Shown here piece after piece: positions 41,167 to 49,991 of a DNA stretch of 64,000 nucleotides (position 1 is the stretch's first letter; each line of letters opens with the position of its first letter). The position numbers and the translations under genes were made by a program. Origin of the DNA: 630D-37 sp037478835 (GTDB taxonomy: Bacteria > Chloroflexota > Anaerolineae > Anaerolineales > Villigracilaceae); NCBI GenBank assembly GCA_037478835.1, contig JBBFLV010000003.1, positions 186,001-250,000 on the forward strand. Direction: 5' to 3'. Under the pieces are notes generated by a model that saw nothing but the letters and a program-made list of their open reading frames with translations, had not been told where the DNA came from and searched no databases.

Positions 41167-44076
41167 ATGGCCTCTAATGTTATTCGCGTCGTTGGTGCGC
41201 GCGTCCACAATCTAAAAAATATTACCGTTGAAATTCCGCGAGATAAGCTGGTGGTGATCACCGGCCTTTCCGGCTCCGGCAAATCTTCGCTGGCCTTTGA
41301 TACCATCTTTGCCGAGGGGCAGCGACGCTACGTCGAATCTCTCTCGGCCTATGCGCGGCAGTTTATCGGTCAGATGGAAAAGCCGGATGTGGATGCCATT
41401 GAGGGCCTTTCGCCGGCCGTTTCGATTGACCAAAAATCCACCTCCCACAATCCACGTTCGACCGTCGGTACGGTGACCGAGATTTACGATTACCTGCGCC
41501 TGCTCTTTGCGCGCGTGGGGGTGCCGCATTGCCCGATCTGCGGGCGGGAGGTGCGTCGGCAATCTGCCGAAGAGATCGTCAACGCACTGGAGCAATTACC
41601 GGAAGGAACGCGCCTGATCCTGCTGGCACCGCTGGTGCGCGGCCGTAAAGGTACCTATCAGGCCGTGTTTGAGGAAATCCGCAAGGCCGGCTTCACCCGT
41701 GCCCGCGTGGATGGGACGATCTACTCGCTGGATGAAGAAATCCATCTCGATCGTTACAAGCAGCATACCATCGAGGCCGTCGTAGACCGTCTGGTCTTGC
41801 GCCGACCTGATGATGAAGAGGAGCGAAAAGCCGCGCGCACACGGCTCACCGATTCCGTAGAAACCGCACTGAAGTTCGGCGAAGGCTATCTCACAGTGCA
41901 GGTTTTGGGCGATGAGACCCAGGCGGCTCGTGATCTATACTTCTCCGAGCACTTGGCCTGCCCGGAACATGGAGTCAGCCTACCCGAAATCGAGCCGCGC
42001 ACCTTTTCCTTCAACACGCCTCACGGAGCCTGTCCGGAGTGTCAGGGGTTGGGTAGCAAACTGGAGATCGATCCGCAGCGTCTGATCCCCGATCCGCGCC
42101 GCTCCCTGCGCGAGGGGGCGATCGCGGCGCTGGAATGGAATGGGCCGCGCGAGGAAGGGGGGTACTACTGGCAAATGATCGAGGCGGTGGCGCGTGCCTA
42201 CCATATTGACCTGGATAAACCGGTGGAAGAATTGCCGAAGGAAAAACTGGATCTGATCCTTTACGGCACCCGTGGGCGCGAGGTGCCGGTCCATTATCGC
42301 AGTGCCCAGGGACGTGAGTTCACCTTCGTGCGCGATTTCGAGGGCGTGATCCCCAACCTGGAGCGCCGCTACCGCGAAACCGGCTCCGACTACATCCGTG
42401 ATCGTATTGCCGAATTTATGTCCGATCGCCCCTGCCCGGCCTGTAAGGGGGCGCGCCTGCGTCCGGAAGCCCTGGCCGTAACTGTGGACGGGTATAACAT
42501 CGTCGAGGTCACCTCCTGGCCGATTCACCGCACGCTGGAATGGGTTGAGCGCCTGAGCGGCCCACAAACTCCCCTGGGCGAACGTCAGCGGGCGATCGCC
42601 GATCGGGTTTTGAAAGAGATCAAGGCCCGTTTGGGTTTCCTGGTTAATGTTGGATTGGACTATCTCACCCTGAACCGTTCTGCGGCCACGCTTTCCGGCG
42701 GGGAAGCGCAGCGCATTCGCTTGGCTACGCAGGTTGGCTCGCAGTTAATGGGTGTGCTCTACGTGCTCGATGAGCCTTCGATCGGACTACATCCGCGCGA
42801 TAACGATCGCCTGTTGCGCACCCTTTGCGGTCTGCGCGATCTGGGCAATACCGTTCTCGTTGTCGAACACGACGAGGAAACGATCCGCACCGCCGATTGG
42901 GTGCTCGACCTGGGCCCCGGTGCCGGAGAACATGGGGGATGGGTGGTGGCTCAGGGGACGCCCCAGGAGATCATGCAGCATCCCACTTCGCTTACCGGCG
43001 CCTATCTTTCCGGGCGATTGCGCATTCCGGTGCCATCCCAACGCCGTTCGGGAAACGGCAAATGGCTTACCATCATCGGCGCGCGCGCCAATAATCTGAA
43101 AAACCTCACCGTGCGCATTCCGTTGGGTAAATTTGTTTGCATTACCGGGGTTTCCGGTTCCGGCAAATCGACTTTAATGGTGGATGTGCTCTATAATGCT
43201 CTGGCCGCTCGTCTGATGGGAGCACGGCTGCAGCCGGGAGAACACGATCGCATTGAGGGATTGGAGCATCTGGATAAGGTCATCAACATCGACCAATCTC
43301 CGATTGGACGCACCCCGCGTTCCAATCCGGCCACCTACACCGGCCTCTTCGATGAAATTCGCAAGCTGTTTGCCGAACTACCCGAAAGCAAGGTGCGCGG
43401 CTACCGTCCTGGACGTTTTTCATTCAATGTCCACGGGGGGCGCTGCGAAGCCTGCCAGGGACAAGGTGAGCTGCGCATCGAAATGCAGTTTCTTCCGGAC
43501 ATCTACGTGCCTTGCGATGTCTGCCACGGGCGACGCTTCAATCGTGAAACCTTGCAGGTGCGCTTCAAGGAATACAACATCGCCGATGTACTGGATATGA
43601 CGGTTGAAAAAGCCCTGGAGGTTTTTTCGGCCTTTCCGGCCATGGTGAATAAGTTGCGTCTGCTCCAGGATGTGGGGCTGGGTTATATTCGTTTGGGGCA
43701 GCCGGCGCCGACGCTTTCCGGCGGCGAAGCGCAACGGGTCAAGCTGGCACGCGAGCTCTCGCGCCGTGCCACCGGACGCACGCTGTATGTGCTCGATGAA
43801 CCCTCGGTTGGGCTACATGCCGCCGACGTGCATCGTTTGATCGAGGTCCTGCAACGGCTCGTGGATGCCGGTAATACGGTGATCGTGATCGAGCACAATC
43901 TGGATATTATCAAGACTGCTGATTGGATCATCGATCTCGGCCCGGAAGGCGGCGAACGTGGCGGAGAGATCATCGCCGAAGGGACGCCGGAGGCCATTAT
44001 GCAGATTGAACGCTCGTATACCGGGCAATTCCTGCGTCGGCATCTGGAAAGTAGCCAGGTATTGCGAGCTTCATAG
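41167..44076 (+). CDS. uvrA: Excinuclease ABC subunit A
   Basis: About 969 residues. Two ABC modules: Walker A GLSGSGKSSLAFDT near residue 35 and GVSGSGKSTLMVD near 660, signatures LSGGEAQRIRLA and LSGGEAQRVKLA, and Walker B YVLDEPSIGLHP and YVLDEPSVGLHA. Zinc-finger cysteines include CPECQGLG with CPACKGARL and CEACQGQG with CDVCHGRR. Damage recognition in nucleotide excision repair. The ATG at 41167 is preferred over the GTG at 41161; neither has a clear ribosome site. It has about 290 bases of non-coding DNA upstream, and no certain SOS box was seen. Confidence 0.97.
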   Translation: MASNVIRVVGARVHNLKNITVEIPRDKLVVITGLSGSGKSSLAFDTIFAEGQRRYVESLSAYARQFIGQMEKPDVDAIEGLSPAVSIDQKSTSHNPRSTVGTVTEIYDYLRLLFARVGVPHCPICGREVRRQSAEEIVNALEQLPEGTRLILLAPLVRGRKGTYQAVFEEIRKAGFTRARVDGTIYSLDEEIHLDRYKQHTIEAVVDRLVLRRPDDEEERKAARTRLTDSVETALKFGEGYLTVQVLGDETQAARDLYFSEHLACPEHGVSLPEIEPRTFSFNTPHGACPECQGLGSKLEIDPQRLIPDPRRSLREGAIAALEWNGPREEGGYYWQMIEAVARAYHIDLDKPVEELPKEKLDLILYGTRGREVPVHYRSAQGREFTFVRDFEGVIPNLERRYRETGSDYIRDRIAEFMSDRPCPACKGARLRPEALAVTVDGYNIVEVTSWPIHRTLEWVERLSGPQTPLGERQRAIADRVLKEIKARLGFLVNVGLDYLTLNRSAATLSGGEAQRIRLATQVGSQLMGVLYVLDEPSIGLHPRDNDRLLRTLCGLRDLGNTVLVVEHDEETIRTADWVLDLGPGAGEHGGWVVAQGTPQEIMQHPTSLTGAYLSGRLRIPVPSQRRSGNGKWLTIIGARANNLKNLTVRIPLGKFVCITGVSGSGKSTLMVDVLYNALAARLMGARLQPGEHDRIEGLEHLDKVINIDQSPIGRTPRSNPATYTGLFDEIRKLFAELPESKVRGYRPGRFSFNVHGGRCEACQGQGELRIEMQFLPDIYVPCDVCHGRRFNRETLQVRFKEYNIADVLDMTVEKALEVFSAFPAMVNKLRLLQDVGLGYIRLGQPAPTLSGGEAQRVKLARELSRRATGRTLYVLDEPSVGLHAADVHRLIEVLQRLVDAGNTVIVIEHNLDIIKTADWIIDLGPEGGERGGEIIAEGTPEAIMQIERSYTGQFLRRHLESSQVLRAS

Positions 44077-44100
44077 AAATTTTGCCGGAGGAGTATCCTA

Positions 44101-45032
44101 TGAAAATCTTGATCGCAGGTAGTGGTGGTGTGGGCGGCTATTATGGCGGTTTGCTTGCCCAAAGCGGCAACCAGGTGATCTTCCTGGCCCGCGGGGAACA
44201 TCTGAAAGCCATCCGCGAACGGGGGCTACAGGTGAAAAGCGTGCATGGGGATTTTACGGTTTTCCCGGCCCAGGCTACAGATACCCCGGCTGAAGTTGGG
44301 ACGGTGGACCTGATCCTCTTTTGCACGAAAACGTACGATACCGAAACGGTGGCCGAATCACTGCGCCCGTGTGTCGGTAAGGAGACGGCGATCATCAGCC
44401 TGCAAAACGGCGTAGATGCGGCCGAGCGGATCGGTGCCATCCTAGGCATGAAGCATATGCTCGGCGGAGCGACCTGGATCTCCTCTGCGGTGGAAGCGCC
44501 GGGTGTCATCCGTCAATTTTCGCAATTCCGGCGCATTGTCTTCGGTGAATTGGATGGTAGCATCACCCCGCGTGCTCAAGCGATCTACCAGACCTTGAGC
44601 GCGAGTGGTGCCACCGTGGAGCTTTCCACAAGCATCCTGAGCGTGTTGTGGACCAAGTTTGTCTTTATCTCGGCGGTGAGCGGTATCAGCTCTCTGACGC
44701 GCCTGGAGATGGGTGAATTCCGCCATGTGCCGGAGACGCGGGCACTGATGACTGCACTCATGCGCGAGGTGGAAGCCCTGGCGCGGGCGCAGAATATCCC
44801 CCTCGAGGCGGATGTGGTGGAAAAGGCGCTGGCCTTCGTGGATGCGGCTGCGCCGAACATCAAAAGCTCCATGCAGCGCGATGTGGAAAGTGGTCGCCGC
44901 ACGGAGCTGGAATCCATGATCGGAGTGATCTGCCGGAAAGGGCGCGAATGGAACGTGCCGACCCCCGTTGCCGATTTTGTTTACGCCGCGCTGCTGCCGA
45001 TTGAGCTCAAAGCGCGCCGTCAGGCGGCTTGA
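44101..45032 (+). CDS. panE: 2-dehydropantoate 2-reductase
   Basis: 310 residues from the ATG at 44101 (GGAGGAG 9 bases upstream). NADPH-binding N terminus is ILIAGSGGVGGYYGGLLAQS. The middle has the conserved Lys-bearing helix (LWTKFVFISAVSGISSLTR). The C-terminal SSMQRDVESGRRTELE block is the family signature for ketopantoate binding. Reduces ketopantoate in coenzyme A synthesis; some paralogues act on other 2-oxo acids. The 3' end overlaps the opposing gene by 13 bases. Confidence 0.9.
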
Positions 45033-46168
45033 GCCGGCGGACGGAAGATCGAGGCCAGTTTCGCGATCTGGCGGGCTGTCAGGCTCTCTGGTTGGGCAAA
45101 GTAGGCTACGTTTCGGGTGCGCATGGCCAGGTGAAAGAGTTCTGGTGCCGGCGTGATGGTCGCGGCCAATGGGTACGAAAGGCGATTTTGCACCTCCAGG
45201 GCCGGCAAAATGGTTTCACTGCGCACCCGATTGTTCAGCACAACTTTCAATTTGTCGTCGCTCACCCCCATCTTTTTCAAGTCATCGAGCAGAACGCGGG
45301 TATGCAGAACGGTGTTGGGGGAGGGCTCGGTGACGATCAAAAGGTGGTGACAAAAGGGCAGGATCTTCGGTACAAACGGAAGCAGGCCGTTTCCCAGATC
45401 GAGGAGCACAAAGTGTGCCAGCGTGGCCAAGCGTGCTACGATCACCGCATATTGCTCGACGTTGTTGATCAACACCTTTTCGGAAGGTTTTTCCGATGCC
45501 AGGAGAAACTTTAATCCAGAGGGATGCCGCACCAAAGATTCGAGCACTTTCTGGCGCGTGATCTCTTGAGGTGGCAGGCTCAAAAGTCGGGAAAGGCCGC
45601 CGCGATCTTCAAATCCCATCTCCAATCCCAATGTCCCGTTCCCCGGCACCATTTCGGCGATGATGACCTCCGAGGTTTCGGCTTTGTACAGGGCGGCGCC
45701 CAGGTTGGTAGCGATGGTGGTGACCCCTAGTCCGCCGCGCGCTGCCAGCGCGCCGATCAAGGTGGCTGTTGCCGTGGACTTTTTCTTCTGCTCCCGTCCG
45801 CTACGTGCGAGCAGGGCGCGCACATGAGCCTGAAGTTCCGCAGGATGCGTAGGCTTGGTGAGGTAATCATCGGCGCCGGATTCAAACCCGACCAGCTTAT
45901 CATCAATTTGGGATTTGGCCGTGAACATCAAGATCGGTGTGTTCGCCGTGATCGGGTTGGCTCGCAATCGCCGCGCCACTTCATAGCCATCCATGCCCGG
46001 CATCATCACGTCGAGCAGGATCAGGTCCGGCTCCTCCTCTTCTGCTTTTTGCAAGGCCTGGGGACCGTTGCTTGCCGCTACCACCTCATAGCCCTGGCGC
46101 TGGAGCATCAACCCCACCAGCCGAAGGGTATCGGCATCATCATCTACGATCAGTATTTTTTCGGGCAT
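45020..46168 (-). CDS. Response-regulator receiver fused to a MinD/CpaE-like P-loop domain
   Basis: 382 residues. A canonical receiver (ILIVDDD, phosphoacceptor in LILLDVMMPGMDG, Lys in YLTKP) spans 1-125. A ParA/MinD-like domain follows from about 140. Its P-loop reads ARGGLGVTTIATNLG, so both signature lysines of MinD proteins are replaced, as in CpaE-type pilus assembly proteins. It may localise a tight-adherence (Tad) pilus or another polar machine in response to a kinase. No Tad genes are in the window. A -10-like TAAACT lies 6 bases before the ATG. Confidence 0.85.
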   Translation of the reverse strand: MPEKILIVDDDADTLRLVGLMLQRQGYEVVAASNGPQALQKAEEEEPDLILLDVMMPGMDGYEVARRLRANPITANTPILMFTAKSQIDDKLVGFESGADDYLTKPTHPAELQAHVRALLARSGREQKKKSTATATLIGALAARGGLGVTTIATNLGAALYKAETSEVIIAEMVPGNGTLGLEMGFEDRGGLSRLLSLPPQEITRQKVLESLVRHPSGLKFLLASEKPSEKVLINNVEQYAVIVARLATLAHFVLLDLGNGLLPFVPKILPFCHHLLIVTEPSPNTVLHTRVLLDDLKKMGVSDDKLKVVLNNRVRSETILPALEVQNRLSYPLAATITPAPELFHLAMRTRNVAYFAQPESLTARQIAKLASIFRPPAQAA

Positions 46169-46174
46169 GTTTGT

Positions 46175-46180
46175 AGTTTA
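46175..46180 (-). promoter_or_regulatory. -10-like box (TAAACT) of the CpaE-like gene
   Basis: Minus-strand TAAACT, 6 bases before the ATG at 46168. Fits the leaderless pattern but is a weaker match. Confidence 0.35.
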
Positions 46181-46526
46181 GCATGGAGTTTCCCATTCGA
46201 CAAGGAAATCGAAACGTGTCTATATGGGGATGAAATTGACAGGATTACAGAAATAAGAGGGAGCTTTTCTGAAGAAAAAGTCTCTCCCCGATATGTTGGA
46301 AATCTACCGTCGAGCATTTTATGGGATTGTGCTGTCTTGCGCTCCAAAAGGTTTTTATATAGTAGACTCGCACTTAAAGCATCGAATCGAGCGCCCCGCA
46401 TTCCAGAATTGCCGGCTCAATGAGCCTAACAAATTTTGAGAAGCCTGGCAACCGAATATCGCTTTTGCTGAAAACGAAAAGCTCTATCCTGAACGTGCGC
46501 CACGTCAAAGTGGCGGGAAAGTGGAG

Positions 46527-46532
46527 TATAAT
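46527..46532 (+). promoter_or_regulatory. -10 box (TATAAT) for the polysaccharide regulator
   Basis: TATAAT about 58 bases before the ATG at 46591. It probably drives the regulator and the following sugar-nucleotide genes. Confidence 0.5.
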
Positions 46533-46590
46533 TCAACACTTGAATTTTGAATTTGGCACTCCTTGTAACTCTTTGCAGTGCACCGAATCT

Positions 46591-47070
46591 ATGGGAACTA
46601 TGCCTCTACTGGACGACGATTTGCGCGACCTTTCTCTACTCGATGCGATCGAGCATAATCCGGATGTTACGCAGGCCGGACTGGCGGCACAACTCGGTGT
46701 GGCCGTCGGAACGGTCAACTGGCACATTAAGCGTCTGGTAGCGAAGGGGTATCTAAAGGTCAAGCGGCTGGAGCGTAAGAAACTGCGCTATATCATTACG
46801 CCGGAAGGTCTGGCCTTGCGCGCCCGGCTGGCGGTAGATTATGTCCAGCATTCTTTTGATCTTTATCGTAAAATTCGACAGCGCGTTAAAGAGCATCTGG
46901 CACAGGTGCAACAGGCCGGCTTTGACCGCGTGTGCATCCTTGGTGAAGGGGATGTTGCCGAAATTTGTTATTTGACCTGCCTGGAGCAGGGCATCACCGT
47001 GGTCAATGAGCCTGGGGTGCCCGTGCTGCGGGTGGAAGGCTATAAAGTGCGTCTGGAGATGGAATCATGA
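46591..47070 (+). CDS. Winged-helix transcriptional regulator heading the polysaccharide locus
   Basis: About 159 residues from ATG 46591 (ATG 46600 is also possible). The N-terminal winged helix is clear (NPDVTQAGLAAQLGVAVGTV, then a recognition helix and RYIITPEGLALRARL wing). The C-terminal 60 residues (FDRVCILGEGDVAEICYLTC) look like a small Rossmann-type sensor. It overlaps the epimerase gene by ATGA, so it is translated with the biosynthetic genes and probably controls them. Similar short regulators occur at the head of glycan clusters; the ligand is unknown. Confidence 0.8.
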   Translation: MGTMPLLDDDLRDLSLLDAIEHNPDVTQAGLAAQLGVAVGTVNWHIKRLVAKGYLKVKRLERKKLRYIITPEGLALRARLAVDYVQHSFDLYRKIRQRVKEHLAQVQQAGFDRVCILGEGDVAEICYLTCLEQGITVVNEPGVPVLRVEGYKVRLEMES

Positions 47071-48083
47071 AAGATGAGAAGGGTCACATTGTAATCACCG
47101 GCGGTGCCGGCTATATTGGTTCGTTGTTGACAGGGGAGTTGCTGCGCCAGGGGTATCAGGTCACCGTGATCGATGCCCTGCTCTTCGGTGGTGAATCGCT
47201 GATGGGTTTCTACCATCATCCGAATTTTCACTTTGTCAAGGCCGATGTGACCGAAGATCGCGCCGTCATGGATGCCTTGCACCAGGGATGGCCATCTCCG
47301 CAGGCCGTGATCCACTTGGCGGCCATTGTCGGTTTTCCGGCCTGCCAGGCAGTGGGGCGACAGGTGGCCTGGAAATATAACGTGGAAGCGACGCGCCTGG
47401 TGTTTGAGCAGGCAGTGCGTTTAGGAGCCAAGCGTTTTCTCTTTGCTTCCACGTATAGCAACTATGGTGTTTCGCCGGATGGCCGGCCGGTCACCGAAGA
47501 TTCTCCCCTCAATCCCCAATCGCTGTATGCGGAGACGAAGATCGCTGCCGAAGAGTATCTACTTTCCCAAAAAGATGCCCCTACCGCGCCGCTCATCTTT
47601 CGCTTCGCCACCCTCTATGGAATCTCTCCCCGCACCCGCTTTGACCTGATCGTCAATCAATTTGTACTCGAGGCTTTCACGCGGCGCCGCCTGATCATTT
47701 ATCAACGCGGCTATTCGCGCTCGTTTGTCCATATTTACGATGTCGTCCGCGGTATCCTGCTCGGTCTGGAAGCGGAAGAGTCGCTCATCCGCGGGGAGGT
47801 GTACAATTTGGGAACGGAAGCCGGCAACTATACAAAAGATGAGATTGTTCAACTGGTGCTCAAGCGCTTGCCGGAAACGGTGGTGGAATACAAAGACTTG
47901 AGCTTTGGCGGAGATATGCGTGATATTACCGTCTCATTCGAGAAGATCCGCCGTCGGCTTGGCTTCCAGACTACCCGAACAGTGGATGACGGCATTCGCG
48001 AGGTGCTCGGAGCACTCAGGGATGGCCTAATCCGTTCACCGCTGGACGATCGCTACCGGAATGCTCAATTCATTGTTCAATAA
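47067..48083 (+). CDS. NAD-dependent sugar-nucleotide epimerase/dehydratase (extended SDR)
   Basis: 338 residues. Rossmann motif ITGGAGYIGSLLTGELLRQG, then IHLAAIVGFPAC. The catalytic triad is in FASTYSNYG and the SLYAETK YxxxK motif. The C-terminal half supplies the sugar-nucleotide site (GYSRSFVHIYDVV). The substrate may be a GDP-, dTDP- or UDP-sugar; it cannot be assigned. Coupled to the regulator upstream and followed by a GDP-fucose-synthase-like gene. Confidence 0.88.
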   Translation: MKDEKGHIVITGGAGYIGSLLTGELLRQGYQVTVIDALLFGGESLMGFYHHPNFHFVKADVTEDRAVMDALHQGWPSPQAVIHLAAIVGFPACQAVGRQVAWKYNVEATRLVFEQAVRLGAKRFLFASTYSNYGVSPDGRPVTEDSPLNPQSLYAETKIAAEEYLLSQKDAPTAPLIFRFATLYGISPRTRFDLIVNQFVLEAFTRRRLIIYQRGYSRSFVHIYDVVRGILLGLEAEESLIRGEVYNLGTEAGNYTKDEIVQLVLKRLPETVVEYKDLSFGGDMRDITVSFEKIRRRLGFQTTRTVDDGIREVLGALRDGLIRSPLDDRYRNAQFIVQ

Positions 48084-48101
48084 ATTCTTCAAGGAGTGCT
48101 T

Positions 48102-49163
48102 ATGTCTACATCGACAAACTCTTCCGTAACCGACTCTACCACCTTTTGGAATGGGAAGCGCGTGATTGTTACCGGGGGGGCAGGGTTTTTGGGCTCTTTC
48201 GTCGTCGAAAAACTATTTGCGCGCGGGGCCGATGAAGTGCTGGTGCCGCGTTCCCGTGACTACGATCTCACCCAGCGCGAGGCCATCTTGCGCTTGCTTG
48301 ATGACGCCATGCGCCCGTGGGAGCAGATCCCGGCGCACTTGAAGGCCGAGCAGGCGCGCCAAGGGCGTTTTGATCTCCGTCCGGAACAGATGGTCATCAT
48401 TCACTTGGCTGCTCATGTGGGTGGCATCGGCGCCAACCGTGCCCACCCGGCCGAGTTTTTCTACGATAACCTGATGATGGGCGTAGAACTGATGCACCAG
48501 GCCTGGAAGCGTAGCGTGGGCAAATTCGTCGCCATCGGCACGGTGTGTGCCTATCCCAAGTTCACCCCGGTGCCTTTCAAGGAAGAGGACCTGTGGAATG
48601 GCTACCCGGAAGAGACAAACGCTCCCTACGGCCTGGCCAAGAAAATGCTCTTGGTGCAGGCGCAGGCGTATCGTCAGCAGTACGGATTCAACGCCATCTA
48701 CCTGTTGCCGGTCAACCTCTACGGGCCGCGCGATAACTTCGATTTGGAGACCTCCCACGTCATCCCGGCCTTGATCCGCAAAGCGATCGAAGCGCAGGAA
48801 CGCGGCGAGAAGGAACTGGTCGTTTGGGGCGATGGCTCCCCGACGCGCGAATTCCTCTACGTGGAAGATGCCGCCGACGGCATTGTGATCGCCAGCGAAC
48901 GCTACAACGGCGCAGAACCGGTGAACCTAGGTTCCGGCTACGAAATCTCGATCAAGGACCTGGCCGAGATGATCACCCGTCTGACCGGCTTCCAGGGCCG
49001 CCTGGTTTGGGATACCAGCAAGCCGAATGGTCAACCACGACGCGGCCTGGATGTGAGCCGGGCGAAGGCCTGGTTCGGCTGGGAGGCCAAGACACCCTTT
49101 GAAGAGGGCCTGCGCCGCACGATTGAATGGTATAAACGTCATCGTGCCGAGGCGAAGCAATGA
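48102..49163 (+). CDS. GDP-L-fucose synthase-like NAD-dependent epimerase/reductase
   Basis: 353 residues from the ATG at 48102 (AAGGAG upstream). ITGG-type motif VTGGAGFLGSFVVEKLFARG. The family-defining HLAAHVGGIGANRAHPAEFF and the catalytic TVCAYPKF plus YGLAKKM match GDP-fucose synthase and close relatives. The C-terminal GDGSPTREFLYVEDAADG is also typical. GDP-mannose 4,6-dehydratase is not adjacent, so the product could be fucose or a related 6-deoxy sugar. It overlaps the exporter permease by 4 bases. Confidence 0.88.
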   Translation: MSTSTNSSVTDSTTFWNGKRVIVTGGAGFLGSFVVEKLFARGADEVLVPRSRDYDLTQREAILRLLDDAMRPWEQIPAHLKAEQARQGRFDLRPEQMVIIHLAAHVGGIGANRAHPAEFFYDNLMMGVELMHQAWKRSVGKFVAIGTVCAYPKFTPVPFKEEDLWNGYPEETNAPYGLAKKMLLVQAQAYRQQYGFNAIYLLPVNLYGPRDNFDLETSHVIPALIRKAIEAQERGEKELVVWGDGSPTREFLYVEDAADGIVIASERYNGAEPVNLGSGYEISIKDLAEMITRLTGFQGRLVWDTSKPNGQPRRGLDVSRAKAWFGWEAKTPFEEGLRRTIEWYKRHRAEAKQ

Positions 49164-49990
49164 GCAGCGAACCGGTTACCGTCTATATTCGCCCTTCCCA
49201 CGGTCTGCGCGCCCTCAACCTGCGCGATCTCTGGATTTACCGCGAGTTGGTCCTTTTCATGATCTGGCGCGATCTCAAGGTGCGCTACAAGCAAACCCTG
49301 CTTGGCGCCTCCTGGGCGATCATCCAACCACTGGTGACGATGGTCGTCTTCAATTTCATCTTTGGAAAAGTCGGAAAAGTGCCTACCGAGGGCCTGCCCT
49401 ATCCCCTCTTCTCCTTTTCCGCTTTGCTCCCATGGGGGCTTTTTGCCACCGCGCTCAACCAGGGGAGCCGTTCCCTGGTCTCGAATCAGAGCATGATCAC
49501 CAAAGTATACTTTCCACGGCTGGTGTTGCCCTTGGCGGCCATCCTGGCCGGCGTGGTGGATTTTGCCATCGCTTTCCTGATCCTGATCGGCATGATGGTC
49601 TATTACCGCGTGATGCCGAGCCCGGCGATCTGGACCTTGCCGCTTTTCGTGCTGCTGGCTCTGGTGACCGCGCTGGGCGTAGCGCTTTGGCTTTCGGCGC
49701 TCAACGTGCGCTATCGCGATGTCAATCATGCCCTGCCATTTCTGACCCAGCTCTGGCTCTTCATCACGCCGGTGGCCTATTCCTCAAGCCTGATCTCGGA
49801 GCGGTGGCAGTTGATCTATGCCCTCAATCCCATGGCCGGCGTCGTCAACGGCTTCCGCTGGGCTTTGTTCGGGGTCGGGGATGGACCGGGGCTTTCCCTG
49901 TGGGTTTCCATCGGCATTGCCTGTCTGGTGCTGATCAGCGGCCTCTTTTACTTTCGGGCCATGGAACGAACTTTTGCGGATCTGATTTAA
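49160..49990 (+). CDS. Polysaccharide ABC exporter permease (Wzm-like)
   Basis: 276 residues with six membrane segments. An amphipathic N-terminal region (LWIYRELVLFMIWRDLKVRY) and the KQTLLGASWAIIQPL motif are hallmarks of ABC-2 O-antigen/teichoic-acid export permeases (Wzm, TagG). It works with the ATPase encoded one base downstream to move undecaprenyl-linked glycan across the membrane. This means the locus uses ABC-dependent, not Wzy-dependent, export. Confidence 0.93.
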   Translation: MSSEPVTVYIRPSHGLRALNLRDLWIYRELVLFMIWRDLKVRYKQTLLGASWAIIQPLVTMVVFNFIFGKVGKVPTEGLPYPLFSFSALLPWGLFATALNQGSRSLVSNQSMITKVYFPRLVLPLAAILAGVVDFAIAFLILIGMMVYYRVMPSPAIWTLPLFVLLALVTALGVALWLSALNVRYRDVNHALPFLTQLWLFITPVAYSSSLISERWQLIYALNPMAGVVNGFRWALFGVGDGPGLSLWVSIGIACLVLISGLFYFRAMERTFADLI

Positions 49991-49991
49991 G

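Larger units (their letters stand above)
46169..46590. other. Intergenic region between the CpaE-like gene and the polysaccharide locus
   Basis: About 420 bases. Holds a minus-strand -10-like box (46175-46180), an AATTGACAGGATTACAGAAATA phrase near 46232-46253 that resembles the dispersed sequence at about 5064, and a plus-strand -10 box at 46527. The frame starting at 46420 runs across this promoter and is not taken as coding. Confidence 0.5.

Noticed and set aside
46420..46590. N-terminal extension of the polysaccharide regulator from the longest frame
   Set aside because: The -10 box at 46527 lies inside it, and the added residues do not look like a domain.
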